Shown: positions 16,807 to 25,786, numbered from the stretch's first letter. The stretch: DNA of 64,000 nt from an uncultured Caulobacterales bacterium (GCA_947503715.1 CANNER010000003.1:496001-560000), one strand, 5' to 3'. Notes: a model not told the origin generated them from the sequence alone. Numbers and translations are program-made.

Positions 16807-17879
16807 GCAGGTGTAGGTGGTACCGCATTCGGTTTCACCAGTTCCTCATTCTCCGTCCCGCAACAAAGGCAGTAACGGTAGAAAGTCACATTTCGCGTAT
16901 CGCAGCTCGGGCATTGGCGCTGCAAATGAATACCGCAATGGACGCAATAATCCGTATTCACGCCGTCCCGTGTGACGATGGACCGATCACAGCCGGGGCA
17001 AGTCTTGGCCGCGATCTTTTTCAACGCCGTTTCATAATCAATCGACTTACGCCGCTCGGCCTCTGATCGTGCCTCCTCCAATTGTTTCCGCGCGAGATAT
17101 TTTCGCATCTGCTTAATCAGGAAATACCCCGCCACAGCCACGGCGATAATCCCGACCGTGTAGCGAACGTAACCGCCATAAGACGGCAGGTAAGGCACAA
17201 GTTCGACGAAAAACGCGAAGAGTGAGAAGAGCACAAATCCACGGTAAAGAGGCCAATAGGCACTGCCGCGTTTCTTCGCGATCATCCACGCCGCGGCAAG
17301 CAGCAGCGGCAGGGTCAGCATCAGCCGGAAGCCGAATACCCGCAAATCACGCGATCGGATTGCGCTGCGATATTGCGGCTGCGCCTCACTTCGCAATGTT
17401 TGTATATCAGACCGAATATCGGCGACCTCCCGCTCCCGTTCCCGCAAGGCCGTTTGCGCGTCGGCAACAAGTCGCTCAGACGTTCGACTGCGGGCGGCGA
17501 GCGTTTCCAATTCCCGGGTGCGTCGCAGGACTTCGGGATTGGTCGCCGCGCTCTCGGTGGCGGTCCGCGTCGAAATCCAATTGTCGAAATTAGATTTGGC
17601 CGACCGGTAATCCGCACGCGCAGAGGTTTGGGCCTCAAAAGCGTCCTCAGACGCGCGGCGCAGCGGCGTAAGTTGGTTTTCCAACTGGCGCTCTTCCCCG
17701 CGCAGGGCCTGTAACTTATCCGCGTCGATAAAGTCTTCGACCATGATCGTCCGGTCCATGCGCGGCAGATCTTTGATAACCAGTCCACCCAGACCAATCA
17801 GGAACCCGGCGAAAATCACCGATAGGATCCACATCACGATGGAATAAAGCTGTTGCGGACGGCGTGTCGATTTGGCCAT
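16803..17879 (-). CDS. membrane protein with periplasmic coiled coil and two C-terminal zinc ribbons
   Basis: I do not recognise a named family. The 358-aa product has one helix near residues 13-36, a long Glu/Arg/Ala-rich coiled coil (about 50-170, ADKLQALRGEERQLENQL and on), two or three more helices near 185-260 (RLMLTLPLLLAAAWMIA, YVRYTVGIIAVAVAGYFLI), a basic amphipathic stretch, and two tandem zinc-ribbon modules (CPGC ... CVHC near 295-315 and CPSC ... CLCC near 323-342). The ribbons should be cytoplasmic. It overlaps yidD by 4 bp and lies just downstream of the IscU-like gene. A scaffold role at the membrane is only a guess. Confidence 0.6.
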   Translation of the reverse strand: MAKSTRRPQQLYSIVMWILSVIFAGFLIGLGGLVIKDLPRMDRTIMVEDFIDADKLQALRGEERQLENQLTPLRRASEDAFEAQTSARADYRSAKSNFDNWISTRTATESAATNPEVLRRTRELETLAARSRTSERLVADAQTALREREREVADIRSDIQTLRSEAQPQYRSAIRSRDLRVFGFRLMLTLPLLLAAAWMIAKKRGSAYWPLYRGFVLFSLFAFFVELVPYLPSYGGYVRYTVGIIAVAVAGYFLIKQMRKYLARKQLEEARSEAERRKSIDYETALKKIAAKTCPGCDRSIVTRDGVNTDYCVHCGIHLQRQCPSCDTRNVTFYRYCLCCGTENEELVKPNAVPPTPA

Positions 17880-17923
17880 GAGATTTCCCCTCTTGATAGG
17901 AGAGAGCGTAGAGCGAAGAGGAC

Positions 17924-18349
17924 TTACCTGTCTAGCGCTGCTTCAAACGCTGCGACCGCGGCCTCAAACGCCAATAAAGTTGATGTATGGCGGGCAGGAT
18001 ATGCGGCGACGCCGGAAAGCAATGCGAGTTTCGCAAACCGTCCCGTCGGAGGCTCTCCACCCGCTTTCAACAGAGCCTGCAAACCGTCACGCGCGGTTTT
18101 TAGCTCCGCGAGCGTGGACCCAATAATTGACTCTTTCAAGATTGCCGCACTCGCCTGTCCCAAAGCGCAGGCTTGTACGCGCAGGGCGCAGTCGGACACC
18201 ACGCCGTCTTCGACATTTAAATCAATTTCCAACCATGACCCGCAAAGTTTTGACACCTTCCGCGCTGTCCCATCAGGGTTGGGAAGGGCCGCATTTTCCA
18301 AGGTCGCCGAGAGCGAGAGGATGTCGGTATTGTAGAGGTCCGAGAACAT
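17924..18349 (-). CDS. IscU/NifU-like iron-sulfur scaffold family protein
   Basis: A 141-aa member of the NifU N-terminal family. The usual first two scaffold cysteines are kept (KLCGSW and RVQACALGQAS with the A-S-A-A-I helix), but the third position reads YPARHTSTLL, so Cys is replaced. This divergent alphaproteobacterial form is often encoded beside yidD, as here; cluster binding and partner are not known. ATG 18349 gives the family-like start MFSDLYNTDIL; ATG 18385 is an in-frame alternative. There are no iscS, suf or hsc genes near it apart from an isolated sufE at 54.8 kb. Confidence 0.78.
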   Translation of the reverse strand: MFSDLYNTDILSLSATLENAALPNPDGTARKVSKLCGSWLEIDLNVEDGVVSDCALRVQACALGQASAAILKESIIGSTLAELKTARDGLQALLKAGGEPPTGRFAKLALLSGVAAYPARHTSTLLAFEAAVAAFEAALDR

Positions 18350-18456
18350 GAGGTGGATATAGGGGGTGTGAGGGTGGAGTGCCATGTTTGAATCGAACGG
18401 GTCAATCCACTTTTATGGCGGGAGAAATCCGTGCTTTCGACGACTCCCACCCATTT

Positions 18457-18572
18457 GTCACCCCAGCCTTGAGCCGGGGCCTTTGTAGAAGGAGATAAGT
18501 GCCGAGACTGGGCGTTTATTGGACTTTGCGTCAGGCGCGAGTCCAAAGGTCCCGGCTCAGGGCCGGGATGAC
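18457..18572. repeat. inverted pair of REP-like palindromes (pair A)
   Basis: Unit 1 at 18457-18485 reads GTCACCCCAGCCTTGAGCCG and continues GGGCCTTTG. Unit 2 at 18543-18572 is its near-exact reverse complement (CCAAAGGTCCCGGCTCAGGG, then CCGGGATGAC). Each unit is itself imperfectly palindromic around GCCTTGAGC or GCCCTGAGC. The GTCAtCCCGGCC..GAGCCGGGACC form is the well-known dispersed extragenic palindrome of many alphaproteobacteria. The pair is separated by 57 bp. Confidence 0.8.
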
Positions 18573-18631
18573 ATTGTGGTGAATGACGGTAAAAACTTAA
18601 TCCCCGCTTATGCAAGATTTCAGCGTCTTTT

Positions 18632-18776
18632 GCTCCCGAGCTCGACCCGGGACCCATTCGCATAAATTTTCGATAAGTGGCTCTTATAAATGATTATACC
18701 GAACAATCGGTTATCTCCATTTATATGAAAAAATTGCGGTAGAGTTTCGCATGGGTCCCGGGTCGAGCCCGGGAAC
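18632..18776. repeat. inverted pair of REP-like palindromes (pair B)
   Basis: Unit 3 at 18632-18663 (GCTCCCGAGCTCGACCCGGG, then ACCCATTCGCAT) and unit 4 at 18749-18776 (GCATGGGTCCCGGGTCGAGC, then CCGGGAAC) are inverted copies of a second palindrome class. They enclose an A+T-rich loop of about 85 bp. Transcribed, the whole span could form one large hairpin. The sequence class differs from pair A. Confidence 0.78.
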
Positions 18777-18844
18777 AGTTGACGATAGTTTGAGAGAATA
18801 CCCCAGCACTTTCCCAACCTATGTAATATTGCTCATGTTCTTTC

Positions 18845-19050
18845 AGACACGGGACAGGGTAGCGCTCTCTATCTGGTACTGGAAGACGGTGGGGTTGAGC
18901 ATCCGGCTGTAAGAGGCCGGACTGTGCCGGACCTTTTATGGCGAGCGTTGACCGCCGGGCCTTGAACGGGAGCACGAGACTAACATCCTCGTGGCTTGTC
19001 CGAAGGCGCGACTGCGGGACTCGGTGCATTTCGCGTACGCGAATTGCACG
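18845..19050 (+). ncRNA. candidate structured RNA upstream of uvrB (unassigned; strand uncertain)
   Basis: Several short stems follow one another: CCGGC/GCCGG around 18903-18920, GGCG/CGCC around 18940-18955, CACGAG/CTCGTG around 18973-18992, and GTGCA.TTCGC/GCGAA.TGCAC at 19024-19049 with a tiny loop. No frame reads as a plausible protein. I compared it by eye with tmRNA, 6S, RNase P, SRP RNA and common riboswitches and could not match it. No U-run terminator closes it on the plus strand. It could equally be a long untranslated leader of uvrB or plain intergenic DNA. Confidence 0.3.
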
Positions 19051-19249
19051 GACCGTCATATCAACAACCATCGCCGCAGGGTCATACCCGCGTAAAACAA
19101 AGTTTCTATTTCAGTACTCCGTCGCGAGTGCTGACCCTGCGGGCTGTCCCGCTTAATAATTGAAGACCCCGCCGCACGCCAGATCGTCGGTCAGCAGTGA
19201 CGCATGTCTCCTGCCTTGCCGACTCTCTCTCCATCCCTATATTGTAGCC

Positions 19250-21415
19250 ATGCCAACCCCCACTGTTACACCCGCATCCGATACGAACCTGTCCATGTGG
19301 CAGCCCCATCGGCCTGAACGCCCTGAAAAAATCGAGGGTGGGAAGACATTCCGCCTCGTTTCGGAATTCGAGCCCAAGGGCGATCAGGTGAAGGCCATCC
19401 CCGAACTTGTGGCGGGGGTCAATTCGATTGAACGCGATCAGGTCCTGCTCGGCGTGACAGGCTCGGGTAAAACGTTCACCATGGCGAAAGTCATTGAACA
19501 AACCCAGCGCCCCGCACTCATCATGGCACCGAATAAAACGCTCGCCGCACAACTCTATTCCGAATTTAAAAGCTTCTTCCCCGACAATGCTGTCGAATAT
19601 TTCGTGTCCTATTACGATTATTATCAACCCGAAGCCTACGTCCCACGCACGGATACGTTCATCGAAAAAGACAGTAGCGTGAATGAGCAGATCGACCGGA
19701 TGCGCCATGCCGCAACGCGGGCCATTCTGGAACGCGATGATTGTATTATCGTCGCCTCTGTGTCCTGCATTTACGGTATCGGGTCGGTCGAGACCTATAC
19801 GGAAATGACGATTGATCTGAAACGCGGTCAGGAAATCGATCCGCGCACCCTCATGGCGCAGCTCGTGCAATTACAATATACGCGCAATGATCTCGCCTTT
19901 CAGCGCGGCAGTTTCCGCGTGCGCGGCGATACGGTCGAACTCTTCCCCGCCCATTATGACGACACGGCCTGGCGCTTCGAATTTTTTGGCGAGGAGATCG
20001 AGAGCATCACGGAGTTTGATCCGCTGACGGGGCGGTCCACAGCGGAAAAGGAAAGCGTCCGGGTCTATGCCAATTCGCATTACGTGACACCGCGCCCCAC
20101 CGTGCAATCCGCGATGAAGGGGATTAAACACGAATTAAATGAAACGCTGAAATTATTCGAGAGCGAAGGCAAATTGCTGGAGGCGCAGCGCCTCTCCCAG
20201 CGCACAGAGTTTGATCTGGAAATGATGGCCGCGAGCGGTTTCTGTAACGGCATTGAGAACTATTCCCGCTACCTGACGGGTCGTGCACCGGGCGAACCAC
20301 CGCCCACACTCTTCGAATATCTGCCGGAAAATGCGCTGCTCTTTATGGACGAATCTCACGTCTCCGTGCCGCAGATTGGCGGTATGAGTCGCGGTGACTT
20401 TAACCGCAAATCAACACTGGCCGATCACGGGTTCCGCCTGCCCTCTTGCATCGATAACCGCCCGTTGAAATTCGAGGAATGGGACGCGATGCGGCCGCAG
20501 ACCGTCCATGTCTCCGCGACCCCTGCCGATTGGGAAATGGAACGCACGGGCGGTGTCTTCGTCGAACAGGTCATCCGTCCGACAGGACTCCTCGACCCGC
20601 CCGTCGAAATCCGCCCCGTCTCCGGCAAGACGCATAATCAGGTCGATGATGTCGTGGACGAAGTGCAGAAGGTGGCCGCCAAAGGCTACCGCTCGCTCAT
20701 AACAACATTGACTAAGAAAATGGCCGAAGACCTGACGGAATATATGTCCGATCAAGGCATCAAAGTCCGCTACATGCATAGCGATGTCGATACGTTGGAA
20801 CGGATTGAGATCATTCGCGATCTGCGCCTCGGCGTGTTCGATGTCCTCATCGGGATTAACCTGCTCCGCGAGGGTTTGGACATTCCGGAATGTGCCTTTG
20901 TCGGAATTTTGGATGCGGATAAGGAAGGCTTCCTCCGCTCTGAAACTGCGCTGGTCCAAACAATTGGCCGCGCCGCGCGGAACAGTGAAGCCAATGTCGT
21001 CCTCTATGCCGACAAGGTCACAGGATCGATGAAGCGCGCGATGGACGAAACGGAACGCCGCCGTGAGAGACAGATCGCGCATAATCTCGAACACGGCATT
21101 ACGCCGCAAACCGTCTTGCGCGGTGTCGCGGATATGGTCGGCGACTCGGAAGCCAGTCAGAAAATCAAAGATGAAGCCAATAGCTACACGCCTTCCGGCA
21201 AAAAACGCATCGGCAAATCCGGCAAGGCGCAGCGCAAAATCCTCGAAATGGCCGAAGGCGCCGAACCGTTCATGGGCGGCAATATGCAGGCCGCCATGGC
21301 GAACCTCGAAAAGCGCATGTTCGAAGCGGCGGAGAATCTGGAGTTTGAGGAAGCCGCGAGACTGCGGGACGAGATGAATAAGTTGAAAAGAGAGGCTGCC
21401 GCGGCGGAAGGCTAA
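19250..21415 (+). CDS. uvrB: excinuclease ABC subunit UvrB
   Basis: DNA-damage verification helicase of nucleotide excision repair. The 721-aa product carries Walker A ([10 protein letters not shown]), the strand-clamping beta-hairpin region starting [10 protein letters not shown], the helicase motif II DESH, the SATP motif, QTIGRAARN (motif VI), and the C-terminal UVR domain that contacts UvrC ([20 protein letters not shown]). I use ATG 19250; TTG 19160 would add a 30-residue tail unlike the family, and ATG 19295 (before [11 protein letters not shown]) is also possible because family homology begins there. The gene ends exactly where the convergent acyltransferase gene ends. Confidence 0.96.
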   Translation: MPTPTVTPASDTNLSMWQPHRPERPEKIEGGKTFRLVSEFEPKGDQVKAIPELVAGVNSIERDQVLLGVTGSGKTFTMAKVIEQTQRPALIMAPNKTLAAQLYSEFKSFFPDNAVEYFVSYYDYYQPEAYVPRTDTFIEKDSSVNEQIDRMRHAATRAILERDDCIIVASVSCIYGIGSVETYTEMTIDLKRGQEIDPRTLMAQLVQLQYTRNDLAFQRGSFRVRGDTVELFPAHYDDTAWRFEFFGEEIESITEFDPLTGRSTAEKESVRVYANSHYVTPRPTVQSAMKGIKHELNETLKLFESEGKLLEAQRLSQRTEFDLEMMAASGFCNGIENYSRYLTGRAPGEPPPTLFEYLPENALLFMDESHVSVPQIGGMSRGDFNRKSTLADHGFRLPSCIDNRPLKFEEWDAMRPQTVHVSATPADWEMERTGGVFVEQVIRPTGLLDPPVEIRPVSGKTHNQVDDVVDEVQKVAAKGYRSLITTLTKKMAEDLTEYMSDQGIKVRYMHSDVDTLERIEIIRDLRLGVFDVLIGINLLREGLDIPECAFVGILDADKEGFLRSETALVQTIGRAARNSEANVVLYADKVTGSMKRAMDETERRRERQIAHNLEHGITPQTVLRGVADMVGDSEASQKIKDEANSYTPSGKKRIGKSGKAQRKILEMAEGAEPFMGGNMQAAMANLEKRMFEAAENLEFEEAARLRDEMNKLKREAAAAEG

Positions 21416-23257
21416 TTAATTGGACAGGCGTTCCGCATACCAGGCTGCAAATTTCTCTGCCAAATATTCTGACCCTACAGGTGATAGATGGAGCGGATCG
21501 CGATACGCCAGCATTCCGTCAATTTGCCAGATACAGGACTCAGAAGATGGGCACATGGCGTCGATAGAGGAGAAGTAGTGACGCTGAGGATTGCGCGGCA
21601 GTTTATCTTTCTGGCGTAAGACATGCGACTGCATTTCCGCATCCAAACCGTCAAGACTGGCATGTCTGGCAATGATCTGTCGGGGCGATTGATCGAAAAC
21701 GGGGCGGGAGCCGATCAGCACGTAATCTATGCCTCGCTGTGTCATATAGTCATCAATCGTCTTCACTTGAGCCGCATTCTTAAGATGGGACCAAGTGAGT
21801 ATGACCAGATCATATTCTTGATTGTCAAGCATCTCTTCGAAGACGAAATTCCGGACCGACTCGCACGTGTCAGAACGACTGGCACCCGGAAATGGATTAC
21901 AGCGCGCCGCTGTGATCTGCGAAATATGCCAATTTGGAAAGGAGAGCTCCAAGCCATACCGTAAATCCGCCGCAACGGAACTCCCCAAAAGGAGCATATT
22001 CTGTTTCCCAGAAACCGTCTTATAGCAGGTTTCAGGCATATCGAAGAAACGGTCATTTGTGGACAGGAAGCACGTCCCCTGACGCATCAAAGATTGATAG
22101 CGATTATCTTCCACAAGATAATCCTTCAATTGCGTTTCACGTTCTGGCGGAAAACCCTGATTTATCCAAATCATTGCCGCTAGAAAACCCGAAGCAGCCG
22201 TCACAGGAATAAGTGCACCAAAGGCTTTTGAGGGGGATAGAGAACGAGGATGTGAGGCCTGTCGAAACGGATCTTCGATGAGCCATTTTAAAGCCGCCCC
22301 CAATAGGAAAGAGATCAGACCAAGGCCAATCATTTCCACGAAATTTAAACCCCCATATGCGCTCACATATAAAACAATAAGCGGCCAATGGACGAGATAA
22401 ACAGAGTAGCTGCGCTGGCCAATCCAGATGGCAATGGGATTGCCGAAAACGGTCTCCGCCAATTTTGAGTCCATGGATAAGAGAAGGAGCATTGACGCGA
22501 TAACTGTAACGCCGCCCGTCAGAGCAAGATTGCTGATGGCGTCAAAAGTGAAACAGGCATAGAGAAACAAAGCAGAGCCTGCGAGGAGCGCCACTGTTGC
22601 GTGCAGATTATTCTTAAGGCGGAGCCCAAGAATTGATAAAATTGCTCCACCCATGAATTCGTAAATGCGAAAAGGAAACCAGAAAAAACCTGTTTCAGGC
22701 GACATACGCGCGAACCATACCGTCGCGCCAAAAGAAAGAATTAGGAGAACAAAAGTCCAGACCTTCCAGCGTTTAGGCGCGAACACGGCGAAGACCAACG
22801 GCCAGAACAGATAAAACTGCTCTTCAACCGAAAGGGACCACATATGCAAAAGCGGCTTCGTTTCAGCGTCAGCCGCGAAGTAGCCGGATTCCAGCCAAAA
22901 ACTGATATTGGCCAGAGAGGCAAGACTAAATAGAGCGGACTTCCCCGTCGCTGCAAACTCTTCCGGGACTAAGATAAACCAAGACGCGATAAGCGTCACT
23001 GTGACCGTCACGAGCAAGGCGGGAAAGAGACGCCGAATTCGCCTCAAATAAAATGCTGAAAGCTTGAGCCGACCTTGCGCCTTTCGCGTCATTAGGCCCT
23101 TGGTGATAATGAAGCCGGAGATGACAAAGAAGAGGTCTACCCCTAAAAATCCGCCGGGAAGAAAATTGCGATCAAGATGAAAAATTAGAACAGCCAAAAT
23201 GGCCAAGGCACGATAGCCTTCTAGAGGTTTGATCAATTCATATATGGTCGATTTCAT
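21416..23257 (-). CDS. acyltransferase 3 family protein with C-terminal SGNH domain (OafA-like)
   Basis: A 613-aa O-acetyltransferase-type membrane protein. The acyltransferase-3 half (about 1-350, ten or so helices) opens with EGYRALAILAVLIFHLD, containing the catalytic-type His, and has GVDLFFVISGF and the LLHMWSLSVEEQFYLFWP segment. The C-terminal periplasmic part (about 400-613) is SGNH-like: LLLGSSVAADL (block I), ILTWSHLKN and DPLHLSPVGSEYLAE (D-x-x-H block V). Such fusions O-acetylate surface glycans or peptidoglycan. It probably decorates the products of nearby glycosyltransferases, though the target is unproven. Base composition is a little more A+T-rich than uvrB. Confidence 0.9.
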   Translation of the reverse strand: MKSTIYELIKPLEGYRALAILAVLIFHLDRNFLPGGFLGVDLFFVISGFIITKGLMTRKAQGRLKLSAFYLRRIRRLFPALLVTVTVTLIASWFILVPEEFAATGKSALFSLASLANISFWLESGYFAADAETKPLLHMWSLSVEEQFYLFWPLVFAVFAPKRWKVWTFVLLILSFGATVWFARMSPETGFFWFPFRIYEFMGGAILSILGLRLKNNLHATVALLAGSALFLYACFTFDAISNLALTGGVTVIASMLLLLSMDSKLAETVFGNPIAIWIGQRSYSVYLVHWPLIVLYVSAYGGLNFVEMIGLGLISFLLGAALKWLIEDPFRQASHPRSLSPSKAFGALIPVTAASGFLAAMIWINQGFPPERETQLKDYLVEDNRYQSLMRQGTCFLSTNDRFFDMPETCYKTVSGKQNMLLLGSSVAADLRYGLELSFPNWHISQITAARCNPFPGASRSDTCESVRNFVFEEMLDNQEYDLVILTWSHLKNAAQVKTIDDYMTQRGIDYVLIGSRPVFDQSPRQIIARHASLDGLDAEMQSHVLRQKDKLPRNPQRHYFSSIDAMCPSSESCIWQIDGMLAYRDPLHLSPVGSEYLAEKFAAWYAERLSN

Positions 23258-23377
23258 CGCCTCGAATTTCCAGCTCGATCATCTTTTAACGCGCTTACCA
23301 GACCTGACCCGGCCTGCAACCCGCTGCATGAGAGATATAAATAAAGATAATACCAGTCATAAACCGAGTGCTACGGA

Positions 23378-23406
23378 TTGACGCTGACGCGCGCTTTGCT
23401 ACAACT
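23378..23406 (+). promoter_or_regulatory. putative sigma-70-type promoter of the mscS pair
   Basis: A TTGACG box at 23378-23383 is followed 16-17 bp later by TACAAC/ACAACT, near TTATAG. It lies about 25 bp before the start codon at 23430 and an AAAAGGA ribosome site (about 23413-23419). The -35 match is good and the -10 match only fair. Confidence 0.4.
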
Positions 23407-23429
23407 TATAGCGAAAAGGACATTAATTT

Positions 23430-24257
23430 ATGGACTTAGAAACGATTCTCTCTGTCGTCACGACATATGCGCTACCCGTGCTGGCAGCGCTTATCATCGT
23501 ATATGTTGGTCTCAAGCTCTCCGAAAAAATCGCCTCATTGATTGAAGCGAACCTAAATAAAGCGCCTACATCCGACCCGTCCGTGTCACGTTTCCTAGCG
23601 AGCCTTTGCCGCTACTTCCTGATGGCTGTCACCGCGATTGCGGCACTGACCATTATCGGTATTGATACATCCTCCATGGCTGGCATGATTTTAGGTCTTA
23701 GCGCAGCGGCCGCTTTCGTTCTTCAATATCCCCTTGGAAATCTCGCGGCGGGGATCATGCTCAACCTGTTCCGGCCATTTAAAGTCGGGGACGAGATTGA
23801 GGTAAACGGCGTCAAAGGTGTCGTTCTAGGAATCACACTTTCCAGCACACGCCTCAAGACGCGGGATAATGTTGAGATCATCCTTGGAAATGGAAATATC
23901 TGGGGCGGCATTATTCGCAACCATAACGCCCTCGGCCAGCGACGTCTCGATATGGATTTCGGGGTGAGTTATGACGCCGATCTTGACCTCGCGATAGAGA
24001 CGATTTTATCCGTAGCCAAATCTGACCCGCGCATCCATGCCGAGCCTGCACCCTGGGCCAAAGTCGTGAAGCTAAATGACAGTTCCGTCGATATTCAACT
24101 TCGTGCTTGGTGTGACTATGACGACCTGCGAAGTTTAAAAGTGTCAATTTCCCAGCCGATGAAAACCGCGTTTGATAGTGCAGGGATTGGTATTCCCTAT
24201 CCTCATATCGTGAAAATACGCAAAGATTTAGGCAACCCTACACCCACAACGAGTTAG
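23430..24257 (+). CDS. mechanosensitive channel, MscS family (first of a tandem pair)
   Basis: A 275-aa small-conductance mechanosensitive channel. Three N-terminal helices (about 10-32, 58-80, 83-105) end in the pore helix region SAAAAFVLQYPLGNLAAGIMLNLFRPFKVGDEIEVNG, whose second half is the MscS signature leading into the cytoplasmic beta-domain. A C-terminal alpha/beta domain follows with SSVDIQLRAWC. It releases solutes on hypo-osmotic shock. The ribosome site AAAAGGA precedes ATG 23430. The next gene, a paralogue, begins 12 bp later, so both are probably translated from one mRNA. Confidence 0.93.
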   Translation: MDLETILSVVTTYALPVLAALIIVYVGLKLSEKIASLIEANLNKAPTSDPSVSRFLASLCRYFLMAVTAIAALTIIGIDTSSMAGMILGLSAAAAFVLQYPLGNLAAGIMLNLFRPFKVGDEIEVNGVKGVVLGITLSSTRLKTRDNVEIILGNGNIWGGIIRNHNALGQRRLDMDFGVSYDADLDLAIETILSVAKSDPRIHAEPAPWAKVVKLNDSSVDIQLRAWCDYDDLRSLKVSISQPMKTAFDSAGIGIPYPHIVKIRKDLGNPTPTTS

Positions 24258-24269
24258 AAGAGAGCGTCC

Positions 24270-25136
24270 ATGGAAAACGACATCATTGAAGGCACCGGAG
24301 ACGCGATTGCGGAGACGGTTGGTTTTTTCTCACCCGACAATCTGCTGGAACTCTGGCAGGGCATTCAGCCCGCCGTTCTGAACTTCATCTTTGCCCTTCT
24401 CATCCTTTGGATCGGACTGAAGATCGCGAAAGCCATTGGAACGTGGGTTCGAAAGCTGATTGCGAAAAATGGCCGTATCGACGATACGCTCGGCAATTTC
24501 TTCGCCTCCATCATCCGCTATATCGTGACAGCTTTTGTTGTCATCGCAGCGGTGCAGCGCATCGGCGTTGAAACGGCCTCTCTGGTCGCCATGTTGGGCG
24601 CCGCGACTCTGGCTATTGGTTTGGCGTTACAAGGAACACTCGGCAATGTAGCGGCGGGTGTGATGCTGATGCTCTTTCGGCCTTATAAGCTTGGCGATTT
24701 CGTGGATGTCGCGGGTGAACAGGGCGTCGTGTCAGACATCAATATTTTCACAACCCAACTTGCCACAATTGATAATGTTGAAGTCATCATTGCAAATGGC
24801 GAAGCCTGGGGCGGGACGATCAAGAACTTCACATCCATGGGCGTCCGTCGCGTCGATGTGGATTATGGCATCCATTATGATGACGATATTGATAAAGCGA
24901 TTGCCATTATCAAAGATGTCGCCGCAGCCCACCCACACGTCCTGAGCGAACCGGATGCGCCTTGGGCGAAAGTTGTAATGCTAAATGAAAGCTCCGTCGA
25001 TATTCAAAGCCGCGTCTGGTGCAAAGCCGAACATTATTGGGACGTCATGTTTGATCTGAATAAATCCATTAAAGAGGCCTTTGACAAAGATGGTATCACA
25101 ATCCCCTATCCGCACAGTGTTGAGCTGTCAGGCTAG
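24270..25136 (+). CDS. mechanosensitive channel, MscS family (second of a tandem pair)
   Basis: A 288-aa paralogue of the preceding channel, with an extra N-terminal segment of about 20 residues. It has the same layout: helices near 38-58, 78-100 and 104-128, the pore segment GLALQGTLGNVAAGVMLMLF, a beta-domain (KLGDFVDVAGEQGVV), and SSVDIQSRVWC near the C-terminus. The pore helix has the more canonical G-x-x-x-Q-G pattern, whereas the first copy has AAFVLQYPLG. The two channels may therefore differ in gating or form mixed heptamers. Only 12 bp separate the genes. Confidence 0.93.
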   Translation: MENDIIEGTGDAIAETVGFFSPDNLLELWQGIQPAVLNFIFALLILWIGLKIAKAIGTWVRKLIAKNGRIDDTLGNFFASIIRYIVTAFVVIAAVQRIGVETASLVAMLGAATLAIGLALQGTLGNVAAGVMLMLFRPYKLGDFVDVAGEQGVVSDINIFTTQLATIDNVEVIIANGEAWGGTIKNFTSMGVRRVDVDYGIHYDDDIDKAIAIIKDVAAAHPHVLSEPDAPWAKVVMLNESSVDIQSRVWCKAEHYWDVMFDLNKSIKEAFDKDGITIPYPHSVELSG

Positions 25137-25195
25137 GCTTAGTGGTCACGCCGATGTGCAATGCGCGACGTTACGATCAAGTTTAAACGGTACAC

Positions 25196-25726
25196 ATGTT
25201 TCAACGCGCTATACTGATCCCATTGATACCCCTCCTTCTTTCGGCCTGTGCCGTGGGACAAGAGGGACTGACTGACATCCATGCGGATATTGTCGGAGAT
25301 TATCCGACAGTCTCCCACGTTACAGCTGACGACCTGACGACGATTCGTGGTGAAAATATTCTTCTGCTAGATATTCGTGAACCGGAGGAATTTGCCGTCA
25401 GTCACCTGCCCGGTGCGGTGCAAATTAATCCTGGCATCTCCGAGGCAGCTTTTCTGACCCAGATCGGGGATGTTCAGGATAAACAGGTCGTTGTCTATTG
25501 TTCGGTAGGCCGTCGGTCTTCGATTTTCGCAGAGCGCATGACAGCAGCATTGGAATCAAAAGGCGCGACCTCCGTTTCCAATTTAGAAAGTGGCGTCTTT
25601 GGCTGGCATAATGAGCGGCGTGTGCTCACAGATGCCGACGGAGAGACGGATGTGGTTCATCCTTATGATGAAGTCTGGAAACGCTATGTCGTGCGTGCAG
25701 AAAAAGCACGGTATAGTCCGGAATAA
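25196..25726 (+). CDS. rhodanese-domain lipoprotein
   Basis: A 176-aa exported protein: the N-terminal hydrophobic segment ends in the lipobox LLSAC (Cys18). A single rhodanese domain follows (about 38-150): LLLDIREPEEFAVSHLPGA, then the active-site loop CSVGRRS near residue 101 with the catalytic Cys, and the YNLEGGI-like exit VSNLESGVFGW. A periplasmic sulfur-transfer or redox role is likely but the partner is unknown. It is 59 bp downstream of the mscS pair and is followed by a good bidirectional terminator. Confidence 0.85.
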   Translation: MFQRAILIPLIPLLLSACAVGQEGLTDIHADIVGDYPTVSHVTADDLTTIRGENILLLDIREPEEFAVSHLPGAVQINPGISEAAFLTQIGDVQDKQVVVYCSVGRRSSIFAERMTAALESKGATSVSNLESGVFGWHNERRVLTDADGETDVVHPYDEVWKRYVVRAEKARYSPE

Positions 25727-25730
25727 AAAA

Positions 25731-25764
25731 GCCCACCTTCCGAATGGGAAGGCGGGCCGTTTTT
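25731..25764. terminator. bidirectional intrinsic terminator
   Basis: The stem GCCC-ACCTTCC and GGGAAGG-CGGGC (25731-25757, loop GAAT) is followed by TTTTT on the plus strand and flanked by AAAAAA at 25725-25730, which is a U-run on the minus strand. It sits between the convergent rhodanese and fasciclin genes and should stop transcription from both sides. Confidence 0.88.
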
Positions 25765-25786
25765 AAAACTCTAAACTTAAGAAGGC

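Larger units (their letters stand above)
18350..19249. other. 900-bp gap: palindromic repeats and a stem-rich stretch
   Basis: No protein-coding gene is convincing between the IscU-like start and uvrB. The left part (18457-18776) holds four GC-rich palindromic units arranged as two inverted pairs. The middle part (about 18845-19050) is rich in short perfect stems and reads like a structured RNA. The right part (19050-19249) leads into uvrB and should contain its promoter, which I could not place. Confidence 0.6.

Noticed and set aside
18845-19050. Assignment of the stem-rich region to tmRNA, 6S RNA or RNase P RNA
   Set aside because: No T-loop with CCA or tag peptide for tmRNA, no 6S bubble sequences, and none of the conserved RNase P core strings.
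18721-19071. 116-codon open frame on the minus strand in the uvrB upstream gap
   Set aside because: It overlaps palindromic repeats and the stem-rich stretch; the protein is Arg/Pro-rich without motifs.
20411-21109. 232-codon open frame on the minus strand inside uvrB
   Set aside because: It is fully antisense to the conserved helicase region of uvrB and shows no recognisable domain.
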